A DNA stretch of 24,229 nucleotides, taken from assembly GCA_009916335.1 (NCBI GenBank), contig SAAR01000016.1:1-24229 (forward strand). The letters are read 5' to 3'. The DNA comes from Erysipelotrichia bacterium. GTDB lineage: Bacteria > Bacillota_I > Bacilli_A > Erysipelotrichales > Erysipelotrichaceae. This document shows positions 22,570 to 24,229 of the stretch, one piece after another. Positions within the stretch are counted from its first letter, which is position 1. Each line of letters starts with the position of its first letter. A program made the position numbers and the translations under genes. Under the pieces are notes generated by a model. That model saw nothing but the letters and a program-made list of their open reading frames with translations. It did no database searches and was not told the DNA's origin.

Positions 22570-22598
22570 AGACACATGGAGCTTTCTGTGTGTCTTTT
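22570..22598 (+). terminator. Terminator after nusG
   Basis: AGACACA and TGTGTCT pair around a loop of about 12 bases and end in TTTT. Confidence 0.7.
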
Positions 22599-22601
22599 GT
22601 A

Positions 22602-22630
22602 TTGAATCCAAAAAAGAGATATACTATACT
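22602..22630 (+). promoter_or_regulatory. Promoter of the FUSC-like membrane protein gene
   Basis: TTGAAT (22602-22607), 17-base spacer, TATACT (22625-22630), then GAAGGGGTGAT before the ATG at 22657. Confidence 0.65.
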
Positions 22631-22656
22631 TTAAATAGAAATGAAGGGGTGATCAA

Positions 22657-23202
22657 ATGCCTAAGATTGGAATGCGTATCATAAAATCTGCATTGGCAGT
22701 ATTTGTTTGTTGTGTCATTGACTACTTTCGTGGGGAAGGTTATCCTTTTTATTCAGCCATTGCGGCTATTCTATGCATGCAAAAGGAAGTAGGCAAAGGA
22801 ATTAACGTTGCTAAAAATAGAATGGTTGGTACATGCATTGGTGGTGTGTGTGGCTATCTTGCTTTATTGTTAGTGAATCAGCCTATCTTTGCACATGAAC
22901 TGATTCGTTATGCCCTTTTATCACTGTGTATTGTTCCTGTGATGTATATCACAATCTTATTGAAAAAGCAAAATGCAACATATATTACTTGTGTGGTTTT
23001 CTTGTGTGTTACGATTACGCATGGTAGTGATGTTTCGCCAGCTCTTTTTGCGTTTAATCGTGTGGTGGATACATTTATTGGTATCTTGGTGTCATTGTGT
23101 ATCAATCAAACAATTTTTGTGTTTAAAGAGGTTGAAGAAATGGAAGAAAACGCAGAGAAAGAAAACACGCTAAAAACAGATATCCATCATAAGAACCATT
23201 AA
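22657..23202 (+). CDS. Small FUSC / aromatic-acid-exporter-like membrane protein
   Basis: A 181-aa protein with about six hydrophobic segments, beginning IGMRIIKSALAVFVCCVIDYF. The pattern YPFYSAIAAILCMQKEVGKGINVAKNRMVGTCIGGVCGY is typical of the N-terminal half of FUSC/ArAE family proteins, whose larger members carry an extra cytosolic domain that is absent here. The C-terminus is charged (EEMEENAEKENT). Transport of aromatic acids is known for some larger relatives but is not established for these short ones. The gene has its own promoter and interrupts the usual nusG-rplK neighbourhood. Confidence 0.8.
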   Translation: MPKIGMRIIKSALAVFVCCVIDYFRGEGYPFYSAIAAILCMQKEVGKGINVAKNRMVGTCIGGVCGYLALLLVNQPIFAHELIRYALLSLCIVPVMYITILLKKQNATYITCVVFLCVTITHGSDVSPALFAFNRVVDTFIGILVSLCINQTIFVFKEVEEMEENAEKENTLKTDIHHKNH

Positions 23203-23365
23203 AATTAGTGCTTTTATAAAAATGCGTTAGTGTTCTATTGAGGGTGTATTGTTTTTATATAGTATAAGATTATCGTTTTGTCTGTGCTTTTTCATATAAA
23301 ATAAAAATGGGAATAGGTAAAGAAAGGATCGAATGTTTTTGACCTTAAAATAAGCAATAAAATGC

Positions 23366-23394
23366 TTGCAAAGAAAAGCTAAGTGTTATATCAT
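23366..23394 (+). promoter_or_regulatory. Promoter of the rplK-rplA operon
   Basis: TTGCAA (23366-23371), 17-base spacer, TATCAT (23389-23394), directly upstream of the hairpin leader. Confidence 0.65.
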
Positions 23395-23400
23395 AGTATA

Positions 23401-23470
23401 GTCCTACCGAAGTAGGATTTTAAATGCGTGGTAGAGCGTTTAGAAATCGTTCGTTTACCACTGCATAAGA
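23401..23470 (+). promoter_or_regulatory. Structured leader of rplK-rplA, probable autoregulatory site
   Basis: Two hairpins follow the promoter: TCCTAC-CGAA-GTAGGA (23402-23417) and a longer one with GTGGTA (23428-23433) / TACCAC (23456-23461) enclosing GAGCG/CGTTC. Leaders of this operon in bacteria are known to bind ribosomal protein L1, which then blocks translation. That this leader binds L1 is inferred from position and structure. Confidence 0.6.
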
Positions 23471-23494
23471 CCAAATTAATAAGGAGGGTGTCTT

Positions 23495-23905
23495 ATGAGT
23501 AAGAAAATCGCAAAAATCGCGAAATTACAGTTCCCTGCTGGGGGAGCTAAACCAGGACCTGCGTTAGCATCTGCTGGAATCAACATGCCTCAGTTCTGTA
23601 CAGCATTTAATGATGCTACTAAGGATCGTCATGGGGATATGGTGCCTGTTGTTATTACGGCATACGAAGACAAGAGCTTTGATTTTGTATGTAAAACAAC
23701 ACCTGCATCAATTTTATTAAAGAAGGCTGCTGGAATCAGCAAAGCCGCAAGTGATTCTAAAACAACTGTTGCAACAATTACAAAAGAACAGTTAAGAGAA
23801 ATCGCTGAATACAAAATGCCAGACTTGAACGCGAATGACGTTGAAGCTGCAATGAACATTGTTGCTGGTACAGCTCGCAACATGGGTATTGCAATTAGCG
23901 AATAA
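23495..23905 (+). CDS. rplK: 50S ribosomal protein L11
   Basis: A 136-aa L11, a few residues shorter than usual. The N-terminal domain reads [20 protein letters not shown], where most bacteria have an NPxPPVGPALG segment; about four residues of the proline-rich loop are missing. The C-terminal RNA-binding domain is complete ([17 protein letters not shown], then [11 protein letters not shown]). L11 forms the GTPase-associated centre with 23S rRNA, and its proline loop contacts thiostrepton. GGAGG precedes the ATG, and rplA follows after 14 bases with its own GGAGG. Confidence 0.96.
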   Translation: MSKKIAKIAKLQFPAGGAKPGPALASAGINMPQFCTAFNDATKDRHGDMVPVVITAYEDKSFDFVCKTTPASILLKKAAGISKAASDSKTTVATITKEQLREIAEYKMPDLNANDVEAAMNIVAGTARNMGIAISE

Positions 23906-23919
23906 GGAGGAAATTGACA

Positions 23920-24229
23920 ATGGCTAAAGTAGGAAGAAAATATGCAGAAGCTGCTAAGTTAATTGACTCAACAAAAACTTATTCAATTACAGAAGCAGTA
24001 GAATTAATGAAAAAAGCTAGCTATGCTAAGTTTGATGAAAGTGTAGAAGTTTCATTTAGATTAAATGTTGACCCACGTCATGCTGATCAGCAGATTCGTG
24101 GAGCAATGGTATTACCAAATGGTACTGGACGTACACAAAAAGTTTGTGTTATCGCTCAAGGACCTCAAGAAGCAGCTGCGAAAGAAGCAGGTGCTGACTT
24201 CGTTGGTGGTAAAGAATTAATTGAAAAAA
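23920..24229 (+). CDS. rplA: 50S ribosomal protein L1, 3' end cut by the window
   Basis: The first 103 residues of L1 are present: [39 protein letters not shown], and the conserved [20 protein letters not shown] and [15 protein letters not shown]1 binds the L1 stalk of 23S rRNA and, in many bacteria, represses its own operon through the leader. AAGGAGG at 23904-23910 is its ribosome site. The gene continues beyond the right edge. Confidence 0.96.
   Translation, partial: MAKVGRKYAEAAKLIDSTKTYSITEAVELMKKASYAKFDESVEVSFRLNVDPRHADQQIRGAMVLPNGTGRTQKVCVIAQGPQEAAAKEAGADFVGGKELIEK

Overview
The window looks like chromosome of a low-GC Firmicute, most likely of the Erysipelotrichia. The evidence is AT-rich codon use, Gram-positive gene orders (rapZ-yvcK-whiA; cysS-mrnC-rlmB-sigma-rpmG-secE-nusG-rplK-rplA), a cysteine T-box ahead of cysS, and an L11 protein with a shortened proline loop that I associate with this lineage and the Mollicutes. 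This is inference from gene content; no species is claimed.

Layout: 1-4133 holds core genes: a HAD phosphatase cut by the left edge (minus strand), rapZ-yvcK-whiA in one overlapping operon, a small membrane protein and tRNA-Ser(GGA). About 4134-9065 is accessory DNA that begins right after the tRNA. It holds a structured gene-free stretch, a zinc-ribbon protein, an oriT-like region with two 67-bp covarying repeats, a frameshifted mobC with no relaxase behind it, two small gene remnants, an unknown 192-aa gene, three scattered covarying palindromes, a minus-strand pair made of a 94-aa protein and a HipA-like kinase whose catalytic Asp is Asn, and a DUF1835/DUF3658-like gene with an operator-type palindrome on its promoter. 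No integrase, relaxase or replication gene is visible, so this looks like a decayed mobilizable element.

9309-11081 holds a small membrane protein, a GNAT acetyltransferase and a convergent membrane protein. 11238-16815 is a sugar island: an AgaS-type SIS-domain enzyme and PTS EIIA, then a minus-strand AraC-family regulator, then PTS EIIB-EIIC-EIID. All four parts of a mannose-family PTS are present, split around the regulator. The region between regulator and EIIB carries a family of AAAAGTRYAAA boxes and a cre-like site, suggesting inducer-specific control plus catabolite repression. A strongly expressed gapA follows with a consensus promoter.

18140-24229 is the conserved translation block: T-box, cysS, mrnC, rlmB, a SigH-like sigma factor, rpmG, secE, nusG, a small FUSC-like membrane protein, then rplK and rplA (cut by the right edge) behind a structured leader.
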